From CAZNPA01 sp964575095 (lineage in GTDB: Bacteria; Pseudomonadota; Alphaproteobacteria; Rickettsiales; SXRF01), in contig CAZNPA010000001.1 in assembly GCA_964575095.1 (NCBI GenBank), positions 248,001 to 312,000 of the forward strand: a DNA stretch of 64,000 nucleotides, given 5' to 3'. The position numbers were made by a program, and so were the translations under genes. Below, one piece after another: positions 41,488 through 48,847 of the stretch; the stretch's first letter is position 1; the number at the start of each line of letters is the position of its first letter. Under the pieces are notes generated by a model. That model was not told where the DNA came from and did not search any database. It worked only from the letters and a program-made list of their open reading frames with translations.

Positions 41488-41654
41488 TATTTTATTTTCG
41501 CTTCGTTGAATACGACGTGCTTACGCACTTTCGGGTCATATTTCCTGAACGACAGTTTTTCCGTCTTGGTCTTCGGATTTTTCTTAGCAACGTAATAGAA
41601 GCCGGTATCGGCTGAACTTACGAGCTTAATCAATACGATATTTTTCTTAGCCAT
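41487..41654 (-). CDS. rpmG: 50S ribosomal protein L33
   Basis: A 55-aa gene, short enough to be missed by usual length cut-offs. Its translation starts MAKKNIVLIKLVSSADTGFY, continues with YVAKKNPKTKTEKLSFRKYD and ends PKVRKHVVFNEAKIK, which is unmistakably L33 of the form without zinc cysteines. A good ribosome-binding site (AAGGTGAAGG) precedes the ATG, and a TTGACA-type promoter stands 34-61 bases upstream. It leads the yajC-secD operon. Confidence 0.96.
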   Translation of the reverse strand: MAKKNIVLIKLVSSADTGFYYVAKKNPKTKTEKLSFRKYDPKVRKHVVFNEAKIK

Positions 41655-41687
41655 GACCTTCACCTTATATAAATCTATGAGCCGGCT

Positions 41688-41715
41688 ACCATAGTCATAG
41701 TTGGCAGGCTGTCAA
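41688..41715 (-). promoter_or_regulatory. Sigma-70-type promoter of rpmG-yajC-secD
   Basis: On the minus strand: TTGACA (41715-41710), a 16-base spacer, TATGGT (41693-41688, four of six to consensus). The predicted start near 41681 leaves a leader of about 27 bases before rpmG. Confidence 0.7.
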
Positions 41716-41797
41716 GCCTAAATTTTTCGGTATTTCCCAGCGAAAACCCGCCAAATCCTTTGACTATTTAACCGTTTACCGCTTAGTCTTGCCGCCT

Positions 41798-42721
41798 ATG
41801 TCAAAAGCGATAATCCGAACAGCAGTATTCCCCGTCGGCGGCCTGGGCACGCGGTTCTTGCCCGCCACCAAATCCATGCCCAAGGAAATGCTGCCGGTCG
41901 TCAACAAGCCGCTGATTCACTACGCCTTCGAAGAAGCGCGGGCGGCCGGCATCGAGCAATTCATCTTCGTCACCGGCCGCAACAAGAACGCCATCGAAGA
42001 CCATTTCGATCATATGTACGAGTTGCAAGACGTGCTCTCCGAGAAGGAAAAGCGCGCCGAGCTCAAAATCACCAGCGACTGGCTGCCCGACGCCGGCAGC
42101 GTCGTCTTCACCCGCCAGCAGGAGCCGCTGGGACTGGGGCACGCCGTATGGTGCGCGCGAAATTTAGTCGGCAATGAGCCCTTCGCCGTCATCCTCGCCG
42201 ATGACATGGTGCTGGCCAAAACGCCGTGCATGAAACAGATGGTCGGCGCTTACGCGCAAAGCGGCGGCAATATTTTAGGCGTGATGGACATCCCGCGCGC
42301 GCAGACCGCCAGCTACGGCATCGTCGATATCGACGCTTCCGCCAAAACACCGGACAAGCGCCTGGTCAAGGCCAAAGGCCTGGTCGAAAAACCGCAGCCC
42401 AAGGATGCACCGTCGACGCTCTCCATCATCGGCCGTTATATTCTGCAGCCGGAGATTTTCGCCCTGCTCGACAAGCAGAAGCCCGGCGCCGGCGGCGAAA
42501 TCCAACTCACCGACGCCATCAGCCGCATGAAAAACATCTACGGCTACCGCTTCGACGGTACGCGTTATGACTGCGGCTCGCTGCCCGGCTTCGTCGCCGC
42601 CAACGTCGCCTACGCGCTGGAGCGCAGGGATATAAGGGAGCAAGTCATCGAAGAATTGCGGGGTCTGTTGCCTACTCAAACCGGAACCAGCCATTCGGCA
42701 GAGCTTAGGAGAAAAAAATGA
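41798..42721 (+). CDS. galU: UTP-glucose-1-phosphate uridylyltransferase
   Basis: Makes UDP-glucose for envelope polysaccharides. The 307-aa protein has the nucleotide-binding PVGGLGTRFLPATKSMPKEMLP, FVTGRNKNAIEDHFD, EPLGLGHAVWCAR and LADDMVL, and ends VAYALERRDIRE, the normal GalU layout. ATG 41798 is chosen over a TTG at 41789. It is coupled to ugd by an ATGA overlap, so the pair makes UDP-glucuronate. A weak promoter-like TTGACT occurs at 41760-41765. Confidence 0.95.
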   Translation: MSKAIIRTAVFPVGGLGTRFLPATKSMPKEMLPVVNKPLIHYAFEEARAAGIEQFIFVTGRNKNAIEDHFDHMYELQDVLSEKEKRAELKITSDWLPDAGSVVFTRQQEPLGLGHAVWCARNLVGNEPFAVILADDMVLAKTPCMKQMVGAYAQSGGNILGVMDIPRAQTASYGIVDIDASAKTPDKRLVKAKGLVEKPQPKDAPSTLSIIGRYILQPEIFALLDKQKPGAGGEIQLTDAISRMKNIYGYRFDGTRYDCGSLPGFVAANVAYALERRDIREQVIEELRGLLPTQTGTSHSAELRRKK

Positions 42722-44082
42722 AACTAGCAGTCATCGGTACCGGCTATGTCGGCCTTGTATCCGGCGTGTGTTTTTCGGAATTCGGCTTTCACGTCACCTG
42801 CGTCGACAAGGACGGCGACAAGATCGCCAAGCTGCAGCAGCATATCATGCCCATTTACGAGCCGGGGCTGGAGCAGCTGGTCGAGGCCAACCGCAAGGCC
42901 GGCCGCCTCTCCTTCTCCACCGATTTGCCGCAGGCGGTAAAAAATTCCGATGTCGTATTTATCGCCGTCGGCACGCCCGAAGGCATAAACGGCATGCCCG
43001 ACCTGACGCAACTCAATGCCGTGGCGCAGGAAGTAGCCAGAAATCTGACGAACCACACGCTGATCGTCATCAAATCGACGGTGCCGGTGGGCACCAACCG
43101 CATCATCGCTAAATTAATAGGTGAAACCAATCCCGATGCCGATTTCGACGTTGCCTCCAATCCTGAATTCCTGCGCGAGGGCACGGCAATGGAAGATTTC
43201 ATGTCACCGGACCGCATCGTCGTCGGCGTCGATTCCAAGCGCGCCAAAGACATGCTGACGCGCCTTTACGAGCCGATTGCCTTGAACGGCGCGCAGTTGC
43301 TGGTCACCACGTTTGAAAGCGCAGAACTGATCAAATACGCCGCCAATGCCATGCTGGCCACGCGCATCGCCTTCATCAACGAGGTCGCCGACCTTTGCGA
43401 AAAAACCGGCGCCAATATCCGCGATGTCGCCAAGGGCGTTGGCCTCGATAAACGCATCGGCGACAAATTCCTGCAGCCGGGGCCCGGTTACGGCGGGTCG
43501 TGCTTCCCGAAAGACACGCTGGCGCTGGCGACCATGGCCGAGAAAGCCGGCGCCTTGAGCCGCGTCGTCGAAGCGGTGATTTCAAGTAACGACGAGCGCA
43601 AGCTGCACATGGCGCAAAAAATCATCACCGCCATAGGCGGCGACGTGCGCGGCAAAACCATCGCCATCCTTGGCCTTACCTTCAAGCCCAATACCGACGA
43701 CATGCGCGAGAGCGCCAGCCTCGTTATTATTCCGGAATTACAAAAGGCCGGTGCGCACATCCGCACCTACGATCCGCAGGGCATGAAAGAAGCGGCAAAA
43801 TTGCTGAAAGGCCAAATCACCTGGTGCAACGACGCTTACAGCGCCATGGAACAATCCGACGCGCTGGTGATACTCACCGAGTGGAATGAATTCCGCCGCC
43901 TCGATTTCAAGAAAGTAAAATCATTATTGAAATCACCGCTGGTGGTTGATCTGCGCAATGTCTACAAGCGTCAGGATATGCAGCGCCACGGCTTCCACTA
44001 TGTCTCCATCGGCCGGCAGGACGTCGTCCCCGGCGAACCGTGGATTGCCGATTTGAATATTGATGATGAGAAAGCGGCGTAG
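42718..44082 (+). CDS. ugd: UDP-glucose 6-dehydrogenase
   Basis: Oxidises UDP-glucose twice to UDP-glucuronate with NAD. The 454-aa protein has the N-terminal Rossmann motif GTGYVGLVSG, FIAVGTPEG, the active-site loop GPGYGGSCFPKDTLALATMA with the catalytic Cys, and a second Rossmann domain GKTIAILGLTFKPNTDDMRESAS. It is coupled to galU. With galU it supplies sugar precursors for the surface-glycan genes that follow. Confidence 0.96.
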   Translation: MKLAVIGTGYVGLVSGVCFSEFGFHVTCVDKDGDKIAKLQQHIMPIYEPGLEQLVEANRKAGRLSFSTDLPQAVKNSDVVFIAVGTPEGINGMPDLTQLNAVAQEVARNLTNHTLIVIKSTVPVGTNRIIAKLIGETNPDADFDVASNPEFLREGTAMEDFMSPDRIVVGVDSKRAKDMLTRLYEPIALNGAQLLVTTFESAELIKYAANAMLATRIAFINEVADLCEKTGANIRDVAKGVGLDKRIGDKFLQPGPGYGGSCFPKDTLALATMAEKAGALSRVVEAVISSNDERKLHMAQKIITAIGGDVRGKTIAILGLTFKPNTDDMRESASLVIIPELQKAGAHIRTYDPQGMKEAAKLLKGQITWCNDAYSAMEQSDALVILTEWNEFRRLDFKKVKSLLKSPLVVDLRNVYKRQDMQRHGFHYVSIGRQDVVPGEPWIADLNIDDEKAA

Positions 44083-44084
44083 GC

Positions 44085-44154
44085 GGTAATTGGTAATTGG
44101 AAAGAATGGTAATTGGAAAATTCCCAATGACCAATTACCGAAGTTCTAATTACC
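44085..44154. repeat. Tandem-unit palindrome between ugd and queF
   Basis: Three GGTAATTGG units (44085-44093, 44092-44100, 44108-44116) face CCAATTACC (44131-44139) and CTAATTACC (44146-44154). The right arm includes the queF stop and its last codons. The same unit forms the palindrome at 9554-9574. It probably acts as a terminator for the convergent ugd and queF transcripts. Confidence 0.85.
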
Positions 44155-44580
44155 TTCTTTTTGTACAGGAATCCACACCCCCTCCGGCGCTTCTCCCGTC
44201 TGATAAAAAATATCAATCGGAATGCCGCCGCGCGGGAACCAGTAGCCGCCGATGCGCAGCCATACGGGTTTCAGCTCTTTAATCAAACGCAACGCAATCG
44301 CCACCGTGCAATCTTCGTGGAACGCGCCGTAATTGCGGTACGATCCTAAAAACAGTTTCAGCGATTTGCTTTCGACAATCCAGTCCTTGGGAATGTAGTC
44401 GATGACCAGATGCGCGAAATCCGGTTGGCCGGTGATCGGGCAGATCGAGGTGAATTCCGGACAATTGAGCCGCACGCAATAACGCGCGCCTTTGTGCGGT
44501 TTTTTGACCTTTTCGATAACGGCCTCGTCCGGCGATTGCGGAAACGCCGCCTTGCGGCCTAGCTGGGTAAGTTTACTCAT
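44146..44580 (-). CDS. queF: NADPH-dependent 7-cyano-7-deazaguanine reductase
   Basis: Reduces preQ0 to preQ1 in queuosine synthesis. The 144-aa short (type I) protein has the catalytic Cys region LNCPEFTSICPITGQPDFAHLVIDYIP, then ESKSLKLFLGSYRNYGAFHEDCT and the terminal GGYWFPRGGIPIDIFY. ATG 44580 gives the expected N-terminus. The last residues, EGN, are encoded by the repeat arm. No other queuosine genes are nearby. Confidence 0.94.
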   Translation of the reverse strand: MSKLTQLGRKAAFPQSPDEAVIEKVKKPHKGARYCVRLNCPEFTSICPITGQPDFAHLVIDYIPKDWIVESKSLKLFLGSYRNYGAFHEDCTVAIALRLIKELKPVWLRIGGYWFPRGGIPIDIFYQTGEAPEGVWIPVQKEGN

Positions 44581-44603
44581 CGTGCTATCCAATCCTTACA
44601 AAT

Positions 44604-44621
44604 AGATATATAACTATATCT
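44604..44621. promoter_or_regulatory. Short inverted repeat between divergent queF and MauE-like genes
   Basis: AGATATA (44604-44610), spacer TAAC, TATATCT (44615-44621). The perfect seven-base arms in the 71-base gap between divergent starts make it a possible operator, or simply AT-rich promoter sequence. Confidence 0.35.
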
Positions 44622-44651
44622 GCTACTAGAGCAACCCTCCTGGAGGAAATT

Positions 44652-45134
44652 ATGCACGATAAATCTATCGCTGGCCTCAAGGCCTATCGGCCGCTGATCA
44701 TTATCGTCGGCACGATATTCCTGGCCGCCACGGCATTGCAGCAGAACGGCGGGTTCTTCATGCACGGGTTCATGGGGCTATTTCTGGTGATATTCGCCAT
44801 GTTCAAATTTCTAGATTTGAAAGGCTTCGCCAACGGATTCTCGATGTATGACATCATCGCCGGCCGCTGGGGCAGTTACGGGTATATGTATCCCTTCATC
44901 GAGTTCATGCTGGGGTTGGCCTATTTAAGCGGTTGGCGCCCGACATTCACTTATCTGCTGACAATGGTTGTTATGGGTGCAAGCACCATCGGCGTATGGC
45001 GCGGCATCAAAAGCGGCGAGGCATTAAAATGCGCCTGCCTCGGAACGGTGCTCAACGTGCCGCTTTCCATCGTCAGCGTCGTGGAAAACGTCGGCATGGC
45101 GACAATGGCGGCGTGGATGTTTATTCTGGGGTAA
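44652..45134 (+). CDS. MauE/DoxX-like integral membrane protein
   Basis: 160-aa membrane protein with four predicted helices (about residues 14-30, 38-54, 80-95 and 130-158) and the family motif GEALKCACLGTVLNVPLSIVSVVENVGMATMAAWM, seen in MauE/DoxX-type redox-associated proteins. The CAC cysteine pair at a helix end is typical. Function is unknown; links to copper or disulfide handling in other species are not shown here. It has a strong GGAGG ribosome-binding site and precedes rfaH by 11 bases, so it may be co-transcribed with it. Confidence 0.72.
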   Translation: MHDKSIAGLKAYRPLIIIVGTIFLAATALQQNGGFFMHGFMGLFLVIFAMFKFLDLKGFANGFSMYDIIAGRWGSYGYMYPFIEFMLGLAYLSGWRPTFTYLLTMVVMGASTIGVWRGIKSGEALKCACLGTVLNVPLSIVSVVENVGMATMAAWMFILG

Positions 45135-45145
45135 AGATTCTGCTT

Positions 45146-45643
45146 ATGCACTGGTACGTGATTTACACTAAGCCGCAACAAGAACGGCGCGCCCTGATTA
45201 ATTTAGAACGGCAAGGCTACGAATGCTATTTGCCGATGCTCACCTCCGAAAAACTACGCCGGAATGCCGTAACGACGGCCGAGGAGCCGCTGTTCCCCCG
45301 CTATCTTTTTATCCATCTGGACCCAAAAGGAACCGGCCAGAGCTGGGCGCCGATACGCTCGACCAAAGGAGTAAACCGGATGGTCACTTTCGGTAAAGAT
45401 CCGGCTAAAGTCGATGACCGGCTGATCGGGATATTGCGCGCCCGGAGCCTTACATCCGCTTCAAAGCCAAAAAAATTATTCACCGCCGGCGAACGCTTGC
45501 TGATAACAGATGGATCGTTCGCCGGGATCGAGGCCATCTACCAGATGAGCGACGGCGAGAGCCGGGCGATGGTATTAATCGAACTGCTCAGCAAGCCGGT
45601 TAAGCTGGCGATGGCGCCGTCCAACCTGCGCAAGATAAATTAG
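45146..45643 (+). CDS. rfaH: RfaH-type specialised NusG paralogue (transcription antiterminator)
   Basis: RfaH binds RNA polymerase paused at an ops site and suppresses termination in long polysaccharide or virulence operons. The 165-aa protein has the NGN domain WYVIYTKPQQERRALINLERQGYECYLPML followed by EPLFPRYLFIHLDPKG, matching RfaH rather than general NusG. The KOW domain lies in KLFTAGERLLITDGSFAGIEAIYQMSDGESRAMVLIELL. ATG 45146 is preferred over a 5' extension inside the previous gene. An exact ops consensus follows its stop by 141 bases, immediately before an 18-gene glycan operon. Confidence 0.9.
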   Translation: MHWYVIYTKPQQERRALINLERQGYECYLPMLTSEKLRRNAVTTAEEPLFPRYLFIHLDPKGTGQSWAPIRSTKGVNRMVTFGKDPAKVDDRLIGILRARSLTSASKPKKLFTAGERLLITDGSFAGIEAIYQMSDGESRAMVLIELLSKPVKLAMAPSNLRKIN

Positions 45644-45749
45644 AGTCTGTAAGGGGTTGAGATACCCTGAAAAACCCAATCGTTAACGATTGACGTTAAA
45701 ATCCCCTCTTTAAAGGCGGGAATGTTCCTTGATTTATATTCAAAAAACA

Positions 45750-45755
45750 TATACT
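45750..45755 (+). promoter_or_regulatory. Candidate -10 box of the glycan operon
   Basis: TATACT (five of six to TATAAT) with TTGATT at 45729-45734, spacer 15 bases; TACTTA at 45752 would give a 17-base spacer. A start near 45762 would put the ops element at about +23 in the leader, where it must be transcribed to work. Read-through from rfaH is the alternative. Confidence 0.4.
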
Positions 45756-45780
45756 TATCGGCGTTTGCTGCTCACCCTGC

Positions 45781-45798
45781 GGCAGGCGGTAGCCTGCC
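45781..45798 (+). promoter_or_regulatory. ops element (RfaH recruitment site) in a hairpin
   Basis: 45785-45796 reads GGCGGTAGCCTG, an exact match to the ops consensus GGCGGTAGnnTG. It lies in a perfect seven-base-pair stem (GGCAGGC/GCCTGCC) with GGTA in the loop, the same geometry reported for the non-template-strand hairpin that RfaH recognises. It stands 141 bases after rfaH and 23 bases before the first gene of the 18-gene glycan operon. Confidence 0.82.
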
Positions 45799-45820
45799 TG
45801 GATTTTGAATTGAAATTCTC

Positions 45821-47632
45821 ATGAACACACCTGCCTCACATAACAGTTTGCCGACACTGCTGCTTAAGCTGTGGGGGCATATCGGACGCAGGCACAGATT
45901 CCAGTTTGCCGCCATCGCCGTGCTCATGCTGGTATGTGCTTTGGCTGAGATCATCAGCCTCGGCGCCGTCTTGCCATTCCTCGGCATACTGGCCTCCCCG
46001 GAAATGGTGATGGCGCATCCTCTGTGTAAGGCAATGATGTCATTTCTTTCCATCCATTCCGCTGAAGAATTGAAGTGGATACTCACCTTTGTTTTTATTG
46101 CCACAGCCCTTGCCGCCGGCGCGCTGCGCATTTTCTTTCTCTGGCTGTCCACCCGCGTGTCTTTTTCCACCGGCTCGGATTTAAGCGTCAAGCTCTACGA
46201 ACGCACGTTATACCAGCCCTATTCCGTGCATGTCAGCCGCAACACCAGCACGATATTAAGTGGCATCGGGAAAGTGGGGAGCGCGATCAACATTTTGTCG
46301 CAATGCGTGATGCTGGTCAGTTCCTCCGTGTTCATACTGGCCATCACCGTCACGCTGTTTTTCATCAATCCCTGGGTAGCCTCGGTATCGATCGCAGGTT
46401 TCGGCATCTGTTACGCCCTCATCACCACGGTGGCGCGCCAACGCCTGCACCGCAATAGCAAACGCATCGCCGAGGAACAGACACGCGTGCTGAAAACCGT
46501 GCAAGAAGGCCTGGGCGGCATCCGGGACGTGCTGCTTGACGGATCGCAACCGGTTTATTGCGACATTTACCGCAAAGCCGACCGGCCGCTTCGCCAGGGG
46601 CAAGGCAGCAACCAGTTCATCGCCGGCAGCCCGCGCTTTGCCATGGAGTCCATCGGCATGGTGCTCATCGCCGCCCTGGCCTACGCCTTGAGCCTCCAGC
46701 CGGGCGGCATCACTCCTTCTATTCCGGTACTCGGCGCGCTGGCGCTCGGTGCGCAACGCCTGCTGCCGGCGCTGCAGCAAGGCTACAGCGCCTGGGCTTC
46801 CATCGTCGGCAACCAAGCCTCGCTGGCCGATACCATCGAATTGCTGGACCAGCCCATGCCCTCGCAATTGCAATCCTCCGATATCGATCCCCTGCCTTTC
46901 CGCGACAACATCCGTTTCGACGCCGTGCATTTCAGCTACAGCGACAGGGGCCCAAAAATATTGAATGACTTTACGCTGGTCATCCCCAAAGGAATCCGCG
47001 TCGGTCTTATCGGCGCGACCGGCAGCGGCAAAAGTACCGCCATCGATTTATTGATGGGGCTACTGACGCCGACGCAGGGAATGCTCTGCGTCGACGGCCG
47101 ACCGATCGGCGAAAATAATCTTGGCGCATGGCAACGCAATATCGCGCACGTGCCACAACATATTTATCTGGCAGATGCCAGCATCCTCCGGAATATCGCT
47201 TTTGGCATACCGCCGGATCGTATCGACACAGAGCGCGTGCAATGGGCAGCGCGGCAGGCGCAAATCGCTGATTTTATCGAGAGCAATCCCAAAGGCTATG
47301 AGGCGCACATCGGCGAACGGGGCATACAGCTCTCAGGCGGCCAGCGGCAACGGCTGGGCATTGCGCGTGCGCTTTACAAACAGGCGAACGTACTGGTGTT
47401 CGACGAGGCTACCAGCGCCCTCGATACGCTGACCGAACTCTCTTTAATGACTGCCATCGAGGCGCTAAACCGCGACCTTACCATCATCATCATCGCCCAC
47501 CGCCTGACGACGGTGCGCAACTGCGACATGATTGTGGAGCTGAGCCATGGGCGCATCGCAGCGCAGGGCACGTTCGACCAACTGATGGAGAGCAGCCCGA
47601 CTTTCCGCAAGATGGCGACGGCAACGAAATAA
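45821..47632 (+). CDS. ABC transporter, fused membrane and ATPase domains
   Basis: Exporter half-transporter of 603 aa. The membrane domain spans about residues 25-320 (QFAAIAVLMLVCALAEIISLGAVLPFLGIL; SSSVFILAITVTLFFINPWVASVSIAGFGICYALI). The nucleotide-binding domain has Walker A GATGSGKST (about 399-407), signature LSGGQRQR (about 504), Walker B VLVFDEATSALD and the H-loop IIAHRLTTV. It resembles MsbA/PglK-type lipid-linked glycan flippases. As first gene of the glycan operon it probably moves the lipid-linked product across the inner membrane. The stop overlaps the next start (TAATG). Confidence 0.88.
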   Translation: MNTPASHNSLPTLLLKLWGHIGRRHRFQFAAIAVLMLVCALAEIISLGAVLPFLGILASPEMVMAHPLCKAMMSFLSIHSAEELKWILTFVFIATALAAGALRIFFLWLSTRVSFSTGSDLSVKLYERTLYQPYSVHVSRNTSTILSGIGKVGSAINILSQCVMLVSSSVFILAITVTLFFINPWVASVSIAGFGICYALITTVARQRLHRNSKRIAEEQTRVLKTVQEGLGGIRDVLLDGSQPVYCDIYRKADRPLRQGQGSNQFIAGSPRFAMESIGMVLIAALAYALSLQPGGITPSIPVLGALALGAQRLLPALQQGYSAWASIVGNQASLADTIELLDQPMPSQLQSSDIDPLPFRDNIRFDAVHFSYSDRGPKILNDFTLVIPKGIRVGLIGATGSGKSTAIDLLMGLLTPTQGMLCVDGRPIGENNLGAWQRNIAHVPQHIYLADASILRNIAFGIPPDRIDTERVQWAARQAQIADFIESNPKGYEAHIGERGIQLSGGQRQRLGIARALYKQANVLVFDEATSALDTLTELSLMTAIEALNRDLTIIIIAHRLTTVRNCDMIVELSHGRIAAQGTFDQLMESSPTFRKMATATK

Positions 47633-48171
47633 TGAGTATCCGGCATGTCATCCTTGATCGCGACGGGACGCTGATCCGTCATATCCATTACCTGCATGAC
47701 CCGTTACGGGTGGAAGTGCTGCCGACCGTTGTCGAGGGATTGAAAAAATTGATGGAAGCCGGATGTTTTCTGTACCTGCATACCAACCAGTCCGGCATCG
47801 GGCGGGGATATTTTTCCCTGGACGACGCCGTCGCCTGCAATGAGGCAATGCTGGACCGTATAGGCATGGGACGCGATTTATTTAAAGAGATATGCATCGC
47901 GCCGGAGTCGCCGGACCAACCGGGGAAATACCGCAAGCCATCTCCAGCCTGGGGATTGGAACTGATGAAAAAGGCGCGCTGCGATAAAACGGAATTGTGC
48001 TACATCGGCGATACGGCCAACGATCTGCTGACGGCAAAAAATATCGGCTGCAAAGGCGTGGGCGTGAGTACCGGGCTCAATGATTTGCGTAGCGAACTGG
48101 TGGCAGCAAATATGGAAACCACGTTTCCGGTGTTCGATAATTTCTTAGAGGCAGCGCGCCATGTCGCCTAA
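47632..48171 (+). CDS. gmhB: D-glycero-D-manno-heptose 1,7-bisphosphate 7-phosphatase
   Basis: HAD-superfamily phosphatase that removes the C7 phosphate of heptose bisphosphate. The 179-aa protein has motif I VILDRDGTLI, motif II LHTNQSGIGRGYF, and motif III/IV KPSPAWGLELMKKARCDKTELCYIGDTANDLLTAKNIGC. It keeps the length and QSG motif of GmhB but lacks the clear zinc-binding Cys/His cluster of the E. coli enzyme. With hddA, hddC and gmhA nearby, it completes the GDP-heptose branch. Confidence 0.86.
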   Translation: MSIRHVILDRDGTLIRHIHYLHDPLRVEVLPTVVEGLKKLMEAGCFLYLHTNQSGIGRGYFSLDDAVACNEAMLDRIGMGRDLFKEICIAPESPDQPGKYRKPSPAWGLELMKKARCDKTELCYIGDTANDLLTAKNIGCKGVGVSTGLNDLRSELVAANMETTFPVFDNFLEAARHVA

Positions 48172-48847
48172 TTTGCTGGTACTGGCCGGCGGCGCCGGCA
48201 CGCGCCTTCAGCCCGCGGTATCCGATGTGCCCAAACCGCTGGCGCCGGTAGCAGGAAAGCCGTTCCTGCATTTTCTCATAGAATCGTGGATCGCGCAGGG
48301 AATCACCGAGATGACGTTTCTGCTGCACGACCGGGCCAAAATGATCGCTGAGTTCTTGCGCGGGCAGAACGGCAAGATAAAAATCGTCGTCGAGCCGAAA
48401 CCCATGGGCACCGGCGGCGCGATTGCTTTTGCCGTCCGGGAACTGGGATTGTCCGGCAATTTTCTGGTCGCAAATGCCGACACTTGGCTGGGCGGCGGCA
48501 TCCGTGAAATCGCGCAGTCGGCGGCGCCGGCAGTGGCGATTGTCAAGGTGGGCAACGCAACACGGTATGGCAGCATCATGGTGGAGAATAACAAAGTGGC
48601 TTCATTCGAGGAAAAACGCACCGGCAGCGGCTGGATCAATGCCGGGCTATATCATTTAAATAGCGATTTGTTCAGCCAATGGGACGGTAAGGCGTTTTCG
48701 CTGGAGCGCGATCTTTTCCCGCCGATGGCGCTTAGTGGACAACTGGGCGCGGCACAGTTACATTCCGATTTTATCGATATTGGAATTCCCGAGGATTATT
48801 TCCGTTTCTGCCGCTGGATCGAGTCTGGAAAAACATGCCCCCTATGA
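48161..48847 (+). CDS. hddC: D-glycero-alpha-D-manno-heptose 1-phosphate guanylyltransferase
   Basis: Sugar nucleotidyltransferase, 228 aa, with LVLAGGAGTRLQPAVSDVPKPLAPVAGKPFLHFLI, EPKPMGTGGAIAFAV, FLVANADTWL and FIDIGIPEDYFRF. The HddC assignment comes from the adjacent hddA kinase, gmhA and gmhB, which together make GDP-D-glycero-alpha-D-manno-heptose. On sequence alone other NDP-sugar specificities are possible. It overlaps gmhB by 11 bases and the kinase by four. Confidence 0.85.
   Translation: MSPNLLVLAGGAGTRLQPAVSDVPKPLAPVAGKPFLHFLIESWIAQGITEMTFLLHDRAKMIAEFLRGQNGKIKIVVEPKPMGTGGAIAFAVRELGLSGNFLVANADTWLGGGIREIAQSAAPAVAIVKVGNATRYGSIMVENNKVASFEEKRTGSGWINAGLYHLNSDLFSQWDGKAFSLERDLFPPMALSGQLGAAQLHSDFIDIGIPEDYFRFCRWIESGKTCPL

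Noticed and set aside
44083..44094. A second ops-like site, GGCGGTAATTGG, after ugd
   Set aside because: It departs from GGCGGTAGnnTG at the invariant G8, lies inside a tandem repeat, and the next gene on that strand is not the start of a long operon.
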